From Chitinophagaceae bacterium (GTDB lineage: Bacteria; Bacteroidota; Bacteroidia; Chitinophagales; Chitinophagaceae), in the NCBI GenBank assembly GCA_025455665.1, contig JALOMC010000145.1, forward strand, positions 1 through 6,378: a stretch of DNA of 6,378 nt, read 5' to 3'. The notes under the pieces are model-generated. The model saw only the letters and a program-made list of their open reading frames with translations. It was not told the origin of the DNA and made no database searches. Numbering within the stretch: the stretch's first letter is position 1; each line of letters opens with the position of its first letter. Position numbers and translations under genes: made by a program. Positions 1 to 5,790 of this stretch are shown here, piece by piece.

Positions 1-1
1 G

Positions 2-724
2 CGGGAAAACATGATAGACCTGAGCCTGCTGGAGTTTTTTGTACGCGAAGACCTGAATAAAACGGCGCTGCGCCGCATGGCAGTGCTCGATCCGCTGGCG
101 TTGGAAATAACCAACTACCCGGCCGGCCAGGTAGAAATGCTGCGATCGGAAAACAACCCCGAGATGCCCGAAACCGGCGACCGTGAGTTGCCGTTCAGCG
201 GCACCTTGTGGATAGAGCGGGAAGACTTTATGGAAGAGGCGTCGAAAAAATGGTTCCGCCTGGCCCCGGGTGCCGTGGTGCGGCTGAAAAGCGCCTACAT
301 TGTACGTTGTACCGGCTTTGAAAAAGACAGCGATGGCCGCGTAACCAAAGTGCTGGCCGAGTACATACCCGAAAGCAAGAGCGGCAGCGATACCAGCGGC
401 ATTCATGCCAAGGGCACCATTCACTGGATCAGCGCCGCCCATGCCGCTACGGCCGAGGTAAGGCTGTACGATCGCTTGTTCAAGGTAGAAGACCCGGGCA
501 GTGAGGAAGGTGATTTTAAAGACTACATCAACCCCGATAGCCTGCAGATTATTGATCAGGCTTACATAGAGCCGGCCCTGCTGGAAGCCAGGCCGGGCGA
601 GCATTTTCAGTTTTTGCGCAAAGGCTATTTTACGCCCGATGCTGTGCATAGCCAACCCGGTAAGCTGGTATTTAACCGCACCGTGACGCTGAAGGATACC
701 TGGGCCAAGGAGGCGAAGAAATAA
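2..724 (+). CDS. glnS: Glutaminyl-tRNA synthetase, C-terminal part (5' end outside window)
   Basis: Class I aminoacyl-tRNA synthetase that charges tRNA-Gln with glutamine in the cytoplasm. Only the last 240 residues are visible; the reading frame is open to the left edge and begins R-E-N-M-I-D, so the methionine at base 11 is internal. The visible part covers the end of the catalytic region (the LLEFFVREDLN stretch, followed by RRMAVLDPLALEITNYP) and the two beta-barrels of the anticodon-binding domain. Hallmarks include PFSGTLWIEREDF, a KGTIHWISAAHA segment, VRLYDRLF and the C-terminal FNRTVTLKDTWAK, all aligning from memory with E. coli GlnS. The HIGH and KMSKS signatures would lie upstream. 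It ends with TAA and is followed at once by a hairpin terminator. Convergent with the M42 peptidase gene. I see no sign of damage. Assignment to GlnRS rather than GluRS is firm, because GluRS has an alpha-helical anticodon domain instead of these barrels. Confidence 0.96.
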   Translation, partial: RENMIDLSLLEFFVREDLNKTALRRMAVLDPLALEITNYPAGQVEMLRSENNPEMPETGDRELPFSGTLWIEREDFMEEASKKWFRLAPGAVVRLKSAYIVRCTGFEKDSDGRVTKVLAEYIPESKSGSDTSGIHAKGTIHWISAAHAATAEVRLYDRLFKVEDPGSEEGDFKDYINPDSLQIIDQAYIEPALLEARPGEHFQFLRKGYFTPDAVHSQPGKLVFNRTVTLKDTWAKEAKK

Positions 725-745
725 GAGAGCGTTGTGCGAGTATAA

Positions 746-777
746 AAAAACGGGCTGCTATGAAACAGCCCGTTTTT
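746..777. terminator. Bidirectional Rho-independent terminator between glnS and the M42 peptidase gene
   Basis: A 12-bp perfect stem: A5 plus CGGGCTG (746-757) pairs with CAGCCCG plus T5 (766-777) across an 8-base loop. The GC-rich core is flanked by A-run and T-run on opposite sides, so it reads as a terminator on both strands. It starts 21 bases after the glnS stop and lies 17 bases beyond the stop of the convergent peptidase gene, so it can end both transcripts. Confidence 0.9.
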
Positions 778-794
778 GCATTCCATCTGTTAGT

Positions 795-1919
795 CTATTT
801 AAAATAGCTGAGGTTCGTTTTCGGCGTCAGCGCTTTCAGGCTTTCGTACATCAGTTGAATGGTATGCTGTATATCATCCTTGTGCAGCATTTCTACGGTG
901 GTGTGCATGTAGCGCAGCGGTATCGATATCAACACCGAAGGACAGCCATCATTGGCGTAGGCAAAGCTGTCGGTATCGGTACCAGTGCTGCGGCTGAGGG
1001 CCCGCCATTGTACCGGTATTTTTTGCTTTTCGGCTACTTCTTCTACCAGTGCCAGTAGTTTGTTGTGTATAGCCGGGGCATAGGCCAGCGAGGGGCCTTT
1101 GCCGCAGGCTACATCGCCCTCTATTTGTTTGTTGATGAGGGGGGTAGTCGTATCGTGGGTTACATCGGTTACAATGGCTACGTCGGGTTTTATGCGGCGG
1201 GCAATCATTTCAGCACCCCGCAGGCCTATTTCTTCCTGCACAGCATTTACCACATACAGGCTGTAGGGTAGCTTTACTTTGTTTTCTTTCAGCAGGCGTG
1301 CCACTTCGGCTATCATAAAGCCGCCCACCCGGTTGTCAAAAGCCCGGGCAATCAGGTAATCGTTCACCAGTTCGTCAAATCCATCCTGATAAGTGACCAC
1401 CGCGCCGATGTGAATGCCCAGTTCTTCTATTTCCTTCTTGCTACGGGCCCCGCAGTCCAGCCACAGGTTATCGGTTTTGGGGGCGGGTTCTTTGGCATCT
1501 GCCGATCCCAGCCGGGTATGTATTGCCGGCCAGCCAAACACTGCCTTTACAGGTCCCTTCTTGCCATGTATGATCACCCGCATAGAAGGCGCAATTTGAT
1601 GATCGACGCCGCCGTTGCGTTTCAGGTACATCAGTCCGCTGTCGGTAATGTAGTTTACAAACCAGCTGATTTCATCCACATGGGCCTCTATCACTACTTT
1701 GAAAGGCTGACCTGGATTGAGAATGGCAGCAGCCGAGCCATAAGGGTCGGTAAAGGTTTCGTCGGCGTATTGCTTCACATAGTCGAGCCATACTTGCTGT
1801 CCTCCTTTCTCAAATCCCACAGGGCTGGGGGTATTGAGGTAGTGGCGCAAAAACTCATAGCTTTTTGCCGGTATGGCGGCGCTCTTTTTTGCAGTGTCTT
1901 TTTTTTTCGTCTTAGCCAT
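795..1919 (-). CDS. M42-family metallo-aminopeptidase (glutamyl aminopeptidase / FrvX-like)
   Basis: 374-residue cytoplasmic peptidase of the M42 (tetrahedral aminopeptidase) family, which trims N-terminal residues from peptides using two metal ions and usually forms dodecameric shells. The expected metal and catalytic residues are all present: His80 with Asp82 and Glu83 in EAHVDE, bridging Asp195 in AFDNRVGG, Glu229-Glu230 in VQEEIGLRGA, Asp252 in VTDVTHD, and His339 in RYMHTTVEM. A long insert around residues 100-180 corresponds to the PDZ-like dimerisation domain. The start is set at ATG 1919 because the following MAKTKKKD fits the family N-terminus; the frame stays open upstream but runs into the preceding gene. 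The first 20 residues are Lys/Ala rich and probably disordered. No strong ribosome-binding site is seen. It begins 14 bases after the UbiA-like gene and is probably co-transcribed with it. Exact substrate preference cannot be read from sequence. Confidence 0.94.
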   Translation of the reverse strand: MAKTKKKDTAKKSAAIPAKSYEFLRHYLNTPSPVGFEKGGQQVWLDYVKQYADETFTDPYGSAAAILNPGQPFKVVIEAHVDEISWFVNYITDSGLMYLKRNGGVDHQIAPSMRVIIHGKKGPVKAVFGWPAIHTRLGSADAKEPAPKTDNLWLDCGARSKKEIEELGIHIGAVVTYQDGFDELVNDYLIARAFDNRVGGFMIAEVARLLKENKVKLPYSLYVVNAVQEEIGLRGAEMIARRIKPDVAIVTDVTHDTTTPLINKQIEGDVACGKGPSLAYAPAIHNKLLALVEEVAEKQKIPVQWRALSRSTGTDTDSFAYANDGCPSVLISIPLRYMHTTVEMLHKDDIQHTIQLMYESLKALTPKTNLSYFK

Positions 1920-1933
1920 GTATTTGGTCTTTT

Positions 1934-2866
1934 TTATAAAAAGGAATGTTGATGGAGCGTGAATGAACGAATGTAGGCAAGGTGCTGTAGCATACCAACA
2001 ACCAAGGGTTGTAGAATAAGCATCGCATCGAGCAGCAGGTAGCCAATTGGCCAAACCGGCCGCCGCACAGCCAGTAGTGCCAGTGCCAGTGCTATACAGG
2101 TAGGCAGGCAGGCTATAAGCATGGGCAAGTAGCCGGTAAGCCATGGGGTAGAAGCAACCATGAATAGCATTTGCACCAATGCCAGTACAACCAGGCAGCG
2201 GCTTACCTGTGCCGGCGAGTAGTAATCGGGCAGGGTGCGGGCACCAGCAGCCCGGTCGTGGGCAGCATCTCGCCAGTCAAACGGGATACAGATGATTAAA
2301 AGCAATGAAAAGCGCTGCACTACCAGCCATACCTGTGCTGCAGTGAGCCAGCCGCTGGCCGGCGCCAGCACCACGGGCAGCACGGCCCATGTGGTAGCCA
2401 GCACACCCAGCTTAAGCAGTGGATGCCGCCGAGGGCGCCAGCGAGCTGGTAGTAGTGGAAAGCTATAGCCAGCGGCCAGCAAGCCAAACAAGATGAGCCA
2501 GGCCAAGCGGCCGACCGTAAGCCAAGGCCATGCCAGCCAGGGCAGGACCAGTAGCGCCAGCCCGGGCGCTACCATCAGCCGGCGCCAATGCCGCTGCCAG
2601 TACACTGCACGTGGTCGTTGCAGGCTGTAGTGTTGGTACACTTTGCTATACCCATCGTGCAGGCTGTAGTACAGTAGCGTGAGGCAAAACAAGAAGGCAG
2701 CGCCGGTCAGGTCGGGCTGTGAAAAAGGCAGCGGAGCAATGGATGTGGTGAGGAAGAGAACAGCCGCAGCCATTGCGATCAGCAAATTGCTGAAATAAAG
2801 GACAGCCAGCCAGCCGGGCAGGCTAGTTGAGGATGATGAGCGGACGATCGGTTTGAACAGTATCAC
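1934..2866 (-). CDS. UbiA-like polytopic membrane protein (degenerate prenyltransferase family member)
   Basis: About 310 residues with roughly nine hydrophobic segments (near 17-40, 53-70, 98-116, 119-138, 151-170, 175-195, 221-240, 245-267, 272-293). It resembles UbiA-superfamily prenyltransferases of the inner membrane. FDWRDAAHDRAAGARTLP (residues 196-213) has Asp197, Asp200 and Asp204 spaced like the second Asp-rich motif, and the GYSFPLLP segment plus the following KLGVLATTWAVLP match the middle of the fold. The first Asp-rich motif (NDxxDxxxD) expected after helix 2 is not there; that loop reads LHDGYSKVYQ, with a single Asp. Catalysis on a prenyl diphosphate is therefore doubtful. The start is uncertain: GTG 2866 is the only near-canonical start ahead of helix 1, since the next Met is residue 32, inside the helix. 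This overlaps the lipoprotein gene by 44 bases and suggests translational coupling. I recall similar UbiA-like proteins in Bacteroidota but not a proven function. Confidence 0.7.
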   Translation of the reverse strand: MILFKPIVRSSSSTSLPGWLAVLYFSNLLIAMAAAVLFLTTSIAPLPFSQPDLTGAAFLFCLTLLYYSLHDGYSKVYQHYSLQRPRAVYWQRHWRRLMVAPGLALLVLPWLAWPWLTVGRLAWLILFGLLAAGYSFPLLPARWRPRRHPLLKLGVLATTWAVLPVVLAPASGWLTAAQVWLVVQRFSLLLIICIPFDWRDAAHDRAAGARTLPDYYSPAQVSRCLVVLALVQMLFMVASTPWLTGYLPMLIACLPTCIALALALLAVRRPVWPIGYLLLDAMLILQPLVVGMLQHLAYIRSFTLHQHSFL

Positions 2867-3290
2867 TCACATTATTGGCATTGTCACGAATCCAAAAGCG
2901 GAAAATGGTAGTATCGGGGCGGCCACAAGCGGGGCCAGGCAACGCTACAAAACCCGGTACGAACTGCCCGTTGGCAAAATTGATTTCGATTTCGCCTTTG
3001 GCATTACTGCCGGCAGGAAACTCAGGCAGGAGGTAGCCAATGCGACGGTTGCTGGCATTGCAGCGGGTGGTAATGGTCTGTATAAAAATGCTATCGCCAA
3101 GGTCGCCTTCCTTATCGGTAAACTCGAGCCGAAAGGTCATGATACCGCCGCGGGGGATGGTATAGCTTTCGGCTTCTTTAAATGTGAGCTGCGGCTTGGT
3201 AGTAAAACGATCTTTACCGCAGGCCCACAACAGTACAACTGCTGCAGCCGAAGCGGCTAATACAAATACTTTTGATCTTTGTACCGGCAT
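2823..3290 (-). CDS. Small lipoprotein of unknown function (Bacteroidota-type, DKEGDLGD motif)
   Basis: 155-residue protein with a lipoprotein signal peptide: basic start (MPVQRSK), hydrophobic stretch to about residue 22, and lipobox LWAC with the lipidated Cys at residue 24. The mature part (about 131 residues) looks like one beta-rich domain. An acidic loop FTDKEGDLGDS (57-67) and a second one, RDNANNVSDT (135-144), resemble the Asp/Asn loops of Ig- or cadherin-like calcium-binding folds. Two Cys (77 and 122) could form a disulfide outside the cytoplasm. From memory, similar short lipoproteins (Cys, then K-x-x-x-x-KPQL, then FTDKEGD) recur in Chitinophagaceae, but I know no function for them. 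ATG 3290 is the only Met before the signal peptide, and a -7-like promoter element lies just 4 bases upstream. It is the first gene of the probable three-gene leftward operon. Confidence 0.85.
   Translation of the reverse strand: MPVQRSKVFVLAASAAAVVLLWACGKDRFTTKPQLTFKEAESYTIPRGGIMTFRLEFTDKEGDLGDSIFIQTITTRCNASNRRIGYLLPEFPAGSNAKGEIEINFANGQFVPGFVALPGPACGRPDTTIFRFWIRDNANNVSDTVQTDRPLIILN
3267..3274 (+). promoter_or_regulatory. Candidate Bacteroidota -7 element (TACTTTTG) for the LuxE-like gene
   Basis: TACTTTTG matches the Bacteroidota primary-sigma -7 consensus TAnnTTTG exactly. Transcription starting a few bases downstream would give a leader of about 30 bases before TTG 3311. I do not find a good -33 TTTG at the usual distance, which lowers confidence. 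The element lies inside the first codons of the divergent lipoprotein gene. Confidence 0.35.
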
Positions 3291-3294
3291 GTTT

Positions 3295-3302
3295 CAAATG
3301 TA
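3295..3302 (-). promoter_or_regulatory. Candidate Bacteroidota -7 element (TACATTTG) for the lipoprotein operon
   Basis: Read on the minus strand this is TACATTTG, an exact TAnnTTTG match, with AAAC between it and the lipoprotein ATG at 3290. Transcription would then start at or within a few bases of the ATG, giving a leaderless or nearly leaderless mRNA. No clear -33 TTTG is seen upstream. Confidence 0.4.
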
Positions 3303-3305
3303 GGA
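3302..3305 (+). promoter_or_regulatory. Ribosome-binding site (AGGA) supporting the TTG start at 3311
   Basis: AGGA sits 5 bases ahead of TTG 3311, a suitable spacing in a window where Shine-Dalgarno sequences are mostly weak. It favours TTG 3311 over the TTG at 3272, which would add 13 residues and overlap the start of the opposite gene. No ATG is available near the N-terminus expected for the family. Confidence 0.4.
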
Positions 3306-3310
3306 ATAAG

Positions 3311-4306
3311 TTGAGTGTAGCAGTAATCGCCCCCGAGGCGACCGATATTTTTAACGTTCACCCGCAAAACTTTGTTGCGCTGGCCCTGCAGTGCCATGCC
3401 TGGCAGCGGCAGCACTGCCGGGTATATGGTCAGTATCTGCAGCAGTTGCCACGGGCAGTCCGTTCGCCCAACCGCCTCACCGATGTGGCGCCGCTACCCA
3501 TTTCTTTTTTCAAAACTGCTGAGGTATATGCCGGTGCTGACAGCCCCGATATCATTTTTACCAGTAGCGGCACTACCGGCATGCAAACCAGCCAGCACCT
3601 GGTAGCCCATTTGGCATGGTACCAGCAAAGCTTTCTGACGGCGCTGCAATTGGCATACGGTGCGCCCGAAAAAATGGCCTGGTTGTGCTTGCTGCCATCG
3701 TACATGGAGCGAAGCGGTTCGTCGCTTATTTACATGGCGCAGCATTTGGTGCAGCATTCGGTGCATCCGCAGTCGGGTTTTTTTCTGAAAGCCGATGAGG
3801 CCTTGTTGGCAGCTATCGAAGACTGCCGGATGGCTGGTATTCCTACTGTACTACTGGGCGTAAGCTTTGCCCTGCTTGATTTGGCAGAGCGGTATCCCGG
3901 TCTCGACCTTTCTTTTTTGACCATTATGGAAACAGGCGGCATGAAGGGCCGGCGCCGCGAACCCACCCGGGCCGAGCTGCACGCCACGCTTTGCACAGCG
4001 TTTAACGCCAATACAATCCACAGCGAGTATGGCATGACCGAGCTGCTATCGCAGGCTTATGCCAAAGCAGGTGGCCGCTACCAGCCGCCGCCCTGGATGC
4101 GGGTGTTGGTGCGCAGCGAAGAAGATCCGTTTGCGCTGAGCGAAACTGGCGCTGGTATTCTTTGCATAATAGATTTGGCCAACGTGTACAGCTGCAGTTT
4201 TATTGAAACGCAAGACGTAGGCAGGGTGCATGCCGATGGTAGCTTTGAAGTGCTGGGCCGGCTGGATAACAGCGATATCCGCGGCTGCAGCTTGCTGGTG
4301 TTGTAA
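3311..4306 (+). CDS. LuxE-like acyl-protein synthetase / acyltransferase (adenylate-forming superfamily)
   Basis: 331 residues from TTG 3311. LuxE-type enzymes activate a fatty acid as acyl-AMP with ATP and pass the acyl group to a Cys. Adenylate-forming motifs are in order: P-loop TSSGTTG (84-90), METGGMKGR (206-214), the YGMTE motif (240-244) in HSEYGMTELLSQAY, Asp302 in QDVGRVH, and hinge-like GRLDNSD (316-322). The protein ends at DIRGCSLLVL, so there is no large C-terminal lid domain as in acyl-CoA synthetases, which fits LuxE. Cys326, six residues from the end, is placed like the acylated near-terminal Cys of bacterial LuxE. From memory, close relatives of this length are common in Chitinophagaceae, which are not luminous, so the role is not bioluminescence; the acyl acceptor is unknown. 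No LuxC-type reductase is visible in the window. It is divergent from the lipoprotein operon. An MFS gene follows after 202 bases. Confidence 0.85.
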   Translation: MSVAVIAPEATDIFNVHPQNFVALALQCHAWQRQHCRVYGQYLQQLPRAVRSPNRLTDVAPLPISFFKTAEVYAGADSPDIIFTSSGTTGMQTSQHLVAHLAWYQQSFLTALQLAYGAPEKMAWLCLLPSYMERSGSSLIYMAQHLVQHSVHPQSGFFLKADEALLAAIEDCRMAGIPTVLLGVSFALLDLAERYPGLDLSFLTIMETGGMKGRRREPTRAELHATLCTAFNANTIHSEYGMTELLSQAYAKAGGRYQPPPWMRVLVRSEEDPFALSETGAGILCIIDLANVYSCSFIETQDVGRVHADGSFEVLGRLDNSDIRGCSLLVL

Positions 4307-4508
4307 GGGTAGGGTGGACGGTGCCACAGGTGCGGTGGCAGTGCCAAGCATTGAGCAAATGATCGTTTTTTTTCGCCAGGTGGTGGGGAGCGTAGCTATT
4401 GCTTGTTTGTTGGTACGGCCTGCCAGGCGGCCGATTGCCAATGCCTTGGGATGAACGGTGACTTTTGCATTAGCAGCCAATGCGATTGCGGTTTTACTTC
4501 GCAGCGCC
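4307..4508. other. 202-base gap between the LuxE-like and MFS genes, no convincing gene
   Basis: No open frame here resembles a protein; those that cross it are out of frame with, or antisense to, the flanking genes. It holds a 6-bp hairpin (TGCCAC 4322-4327 with GTGGCA 4335-4340) and, 25 bases later, a run of eight T (4366-4373). The two are too far apart for a standard terminator, though they may weaken read-through. GACTTTTG (4460-4467) is one base off TAnnTTTG and could be a promoter for the MFS gene, without a clear -33 partner. GGGA at 4448-4451 precedes a possible GTG start at 4458. Confidence 0.5.
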
Positions 4509-5729
4509 ATGCGCATAGCCCACCAAATAGCCACCAGCTACCGCCGCAGTTTCAGCGGACTCAGCCGCGAAACCTGGCTGCTGAGTGTGGTAATGCTCAT
4601 CAACCGGGCCGGTACCATGGCAGTGCCCTTTATGAGCATGTATGTGACCCAGCAACTGCACCGCAGCATAGCCGATGCCGGACTGGTCATCACGCTGTTT
4701 GGCGTGGGCTCCATTTTTGGCGCATCGGCCGGTGGTACACTTGTCGATAAAATCGGATTCCGACCGGTACAGATAGTAGCCGCCATCGGCAGCGGACTCC
4801 TGTTTATTCTGTTTGGCTTTGTCAACAATTTTCACTGGCTATGTGTGCTTACGGTGGTGCTGGCATTTGTGGCCGAGGCTTTTCGCCCCGCCAACTATAC
4901 GGCCATTGCTGCCTATGCCCGCCCCGATGCACTGACCCGCTCTTACTCCCTCAACCGGCTGGCCATCAACCTGGGTTGGGCCGTGGGCGCCGGTATGGGC
5001 GGCTTGCTGGCCGGCTTCAATTATCAGTGGTTGTTTTTTGTAGACGGCGCTACCAATGTAGCCGCTGGTTTGCTGATTTTGTCGCTGTTGCCGTCGGCCC
5101 GGCGCCGCGCCGCCTCACATCCTGCCGAAGTGCCACCTGCCATTATCCGCAAGCCCTGGCAGGATGCATTTTATATCAGATTCATCTTGCTGGTGGCGCT
5201 TTTCAATACCAGCTTCTTCCTGGTATTCAGGCTGGTACCGGTGTTTTGGAAAGAAACATGGCACTTGCAGGAAGCAGGTATTGGCATGGTGCTGGCGCTG
5301 AATGGGGTGATCATTGCCCTGTTTGAAATGCTGCTGGTAAACCGGTGGGAGGGCAAGCGATCGCCCATGTACTACATAGTGGCTGGTTCGGTGGCCAATG
5401 CCATAGGCTTCAGCGTGCTATTGCTACCCGGCGGCTGGCCGGCAGGGCTGGCAGTGCTGTGCATGTGCCTGATGACGCTGGGCGAAATGCTGGCCATGCC
5501 CTTTATGAACAGCATTATAATGCAGCGGAGCAATGCCTGGAACCGTGGCCAATATGCCGCCGGCTACACCCTTAGCTGGAGCGTGGCTCAGGTAGTAGGT
5601 CCTGCCAGCGGTGCCTACCTGGTAGCACATGGCGGCTATCCGTTGCTGTGGGCGTTGCTCATAGGTGCCTGCTTGCTGTGTGCCTGGGCGTTTCGGCAGT
5701 TGGGCCGATCAAAATGGGCGGCTAGCTAA
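4509..5729 (+). CDS. Major facilitator superfamily transporter (drug:H+ antiporter-1-like)
   Basis: 406-residue inner-membrane transporter with about 12 hydrophobic segments in two halves, separated by a basic cytoplasmic loop (around residues 194-215, ARRRAAS...). The MFS loop 2-3 signature is present as GGTLVDKIGFRPV (75-87), followed by AFRPANYTAIAAYA (124-137) and RSYSLNRLAINLGWAVGAGMGG (144-165), an arrangement typical of MdtH/YdeE-like efflux proteins. The substrate cannot be told. I chose ATG 4509 because the sequence after it (SYRRSFSGLSRETWLL) fits where relatives begin. An in-frame GTG at 4458, with GGGA 6 bases before it, would add 17 mostly hydrophobic residues and cannot be excluded. 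It lies 202 bases after the LuxE-like gene, so co-transcription is uncertain. It is convergent with the J-domain gene. Confidence 0.9.
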   Translation: MRIAHQIATSYRRSFSGLSRETWLLSVVMLINRAGTMAVPFMSMYVTQQLHRSIADAGLVITLFGVGSIFGASAGGTLVDKIGFRPVQIVAAIGSGLLFILFGFVNNFHWLCVLTVVLAFVAEAFRPANYTAIAAYARPDALTRSYSLNRLAINLGWAVGAGMGGLLAGFNYQWLFFVDGATNVAAGLLILSLLPSARRRAASHPAEVPPAIIRKPWQDAFYIRFILLVALFNTSFFLVFRLVPVFWKETWHLQEAGIGMVLALNGVIIALFEMLLVNRWEGKRSPMYYIVAGSVANAIGFSVLLLPGGWPAGLAVLCMCLMTLGEMLAMPFMNSIIMQRSNAWNRGQYAAGYTLSWSVAQVVGPASGAYLVAHGGYPLLWALLIGACLLCAWAFRQLGRSKWAAS

Positions 5730-5790
5730 GCTGACGCGGTACCTGTATTTAAGTGAGCCATGTCGAACGCATGAGGAAACGGTTGGTTAG

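Noticed and set aside
1410..1952. 180-codon open frame on + strand opposite the M42 peptidase gene
   Set aside because: It is antisense to a strongly supported gene and shows no recognisable domain; long antisense frames are expected from the codon use here.
1920..2144. 75-residue N-terminal extension of the M42 peptidase frame
   Set aside because: It runs in another frame through the end of the UbiA-like gene, has low-complexity Ala/Gly/Tyr/Thr composition, and the family N-terminus begins at the Met encoded at 1919.
2853..3260. 135-codon open frame on + strand opposite the lipoprotein gene
   Set aside because: The minus strand has a signal peptide, lipobox and familiar motifs; the plus-strand frame has none.
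3272..3310. Upstream TTG start for the LuxE-like gene
   Set aside because: It would add 13 residues not expected in the family, overlap the opposite gene's start, coincide with the candidate -7 element, and lacks a ribosome-binding site.
4322..4340. Hairpin after the LuxE-like gene as a Rho-independent terminator
   Set aside because: The T8 run is 25 bases beyond the stem, so the two do not form a standard terminator.
4046..4534. 162-codon open frame on - strand covering the LuxE-like 3' end and the gap
   Set aside because: Much of it is antisense to conserved LuxE-like motifs, and the remainder shows no domain or start signal.
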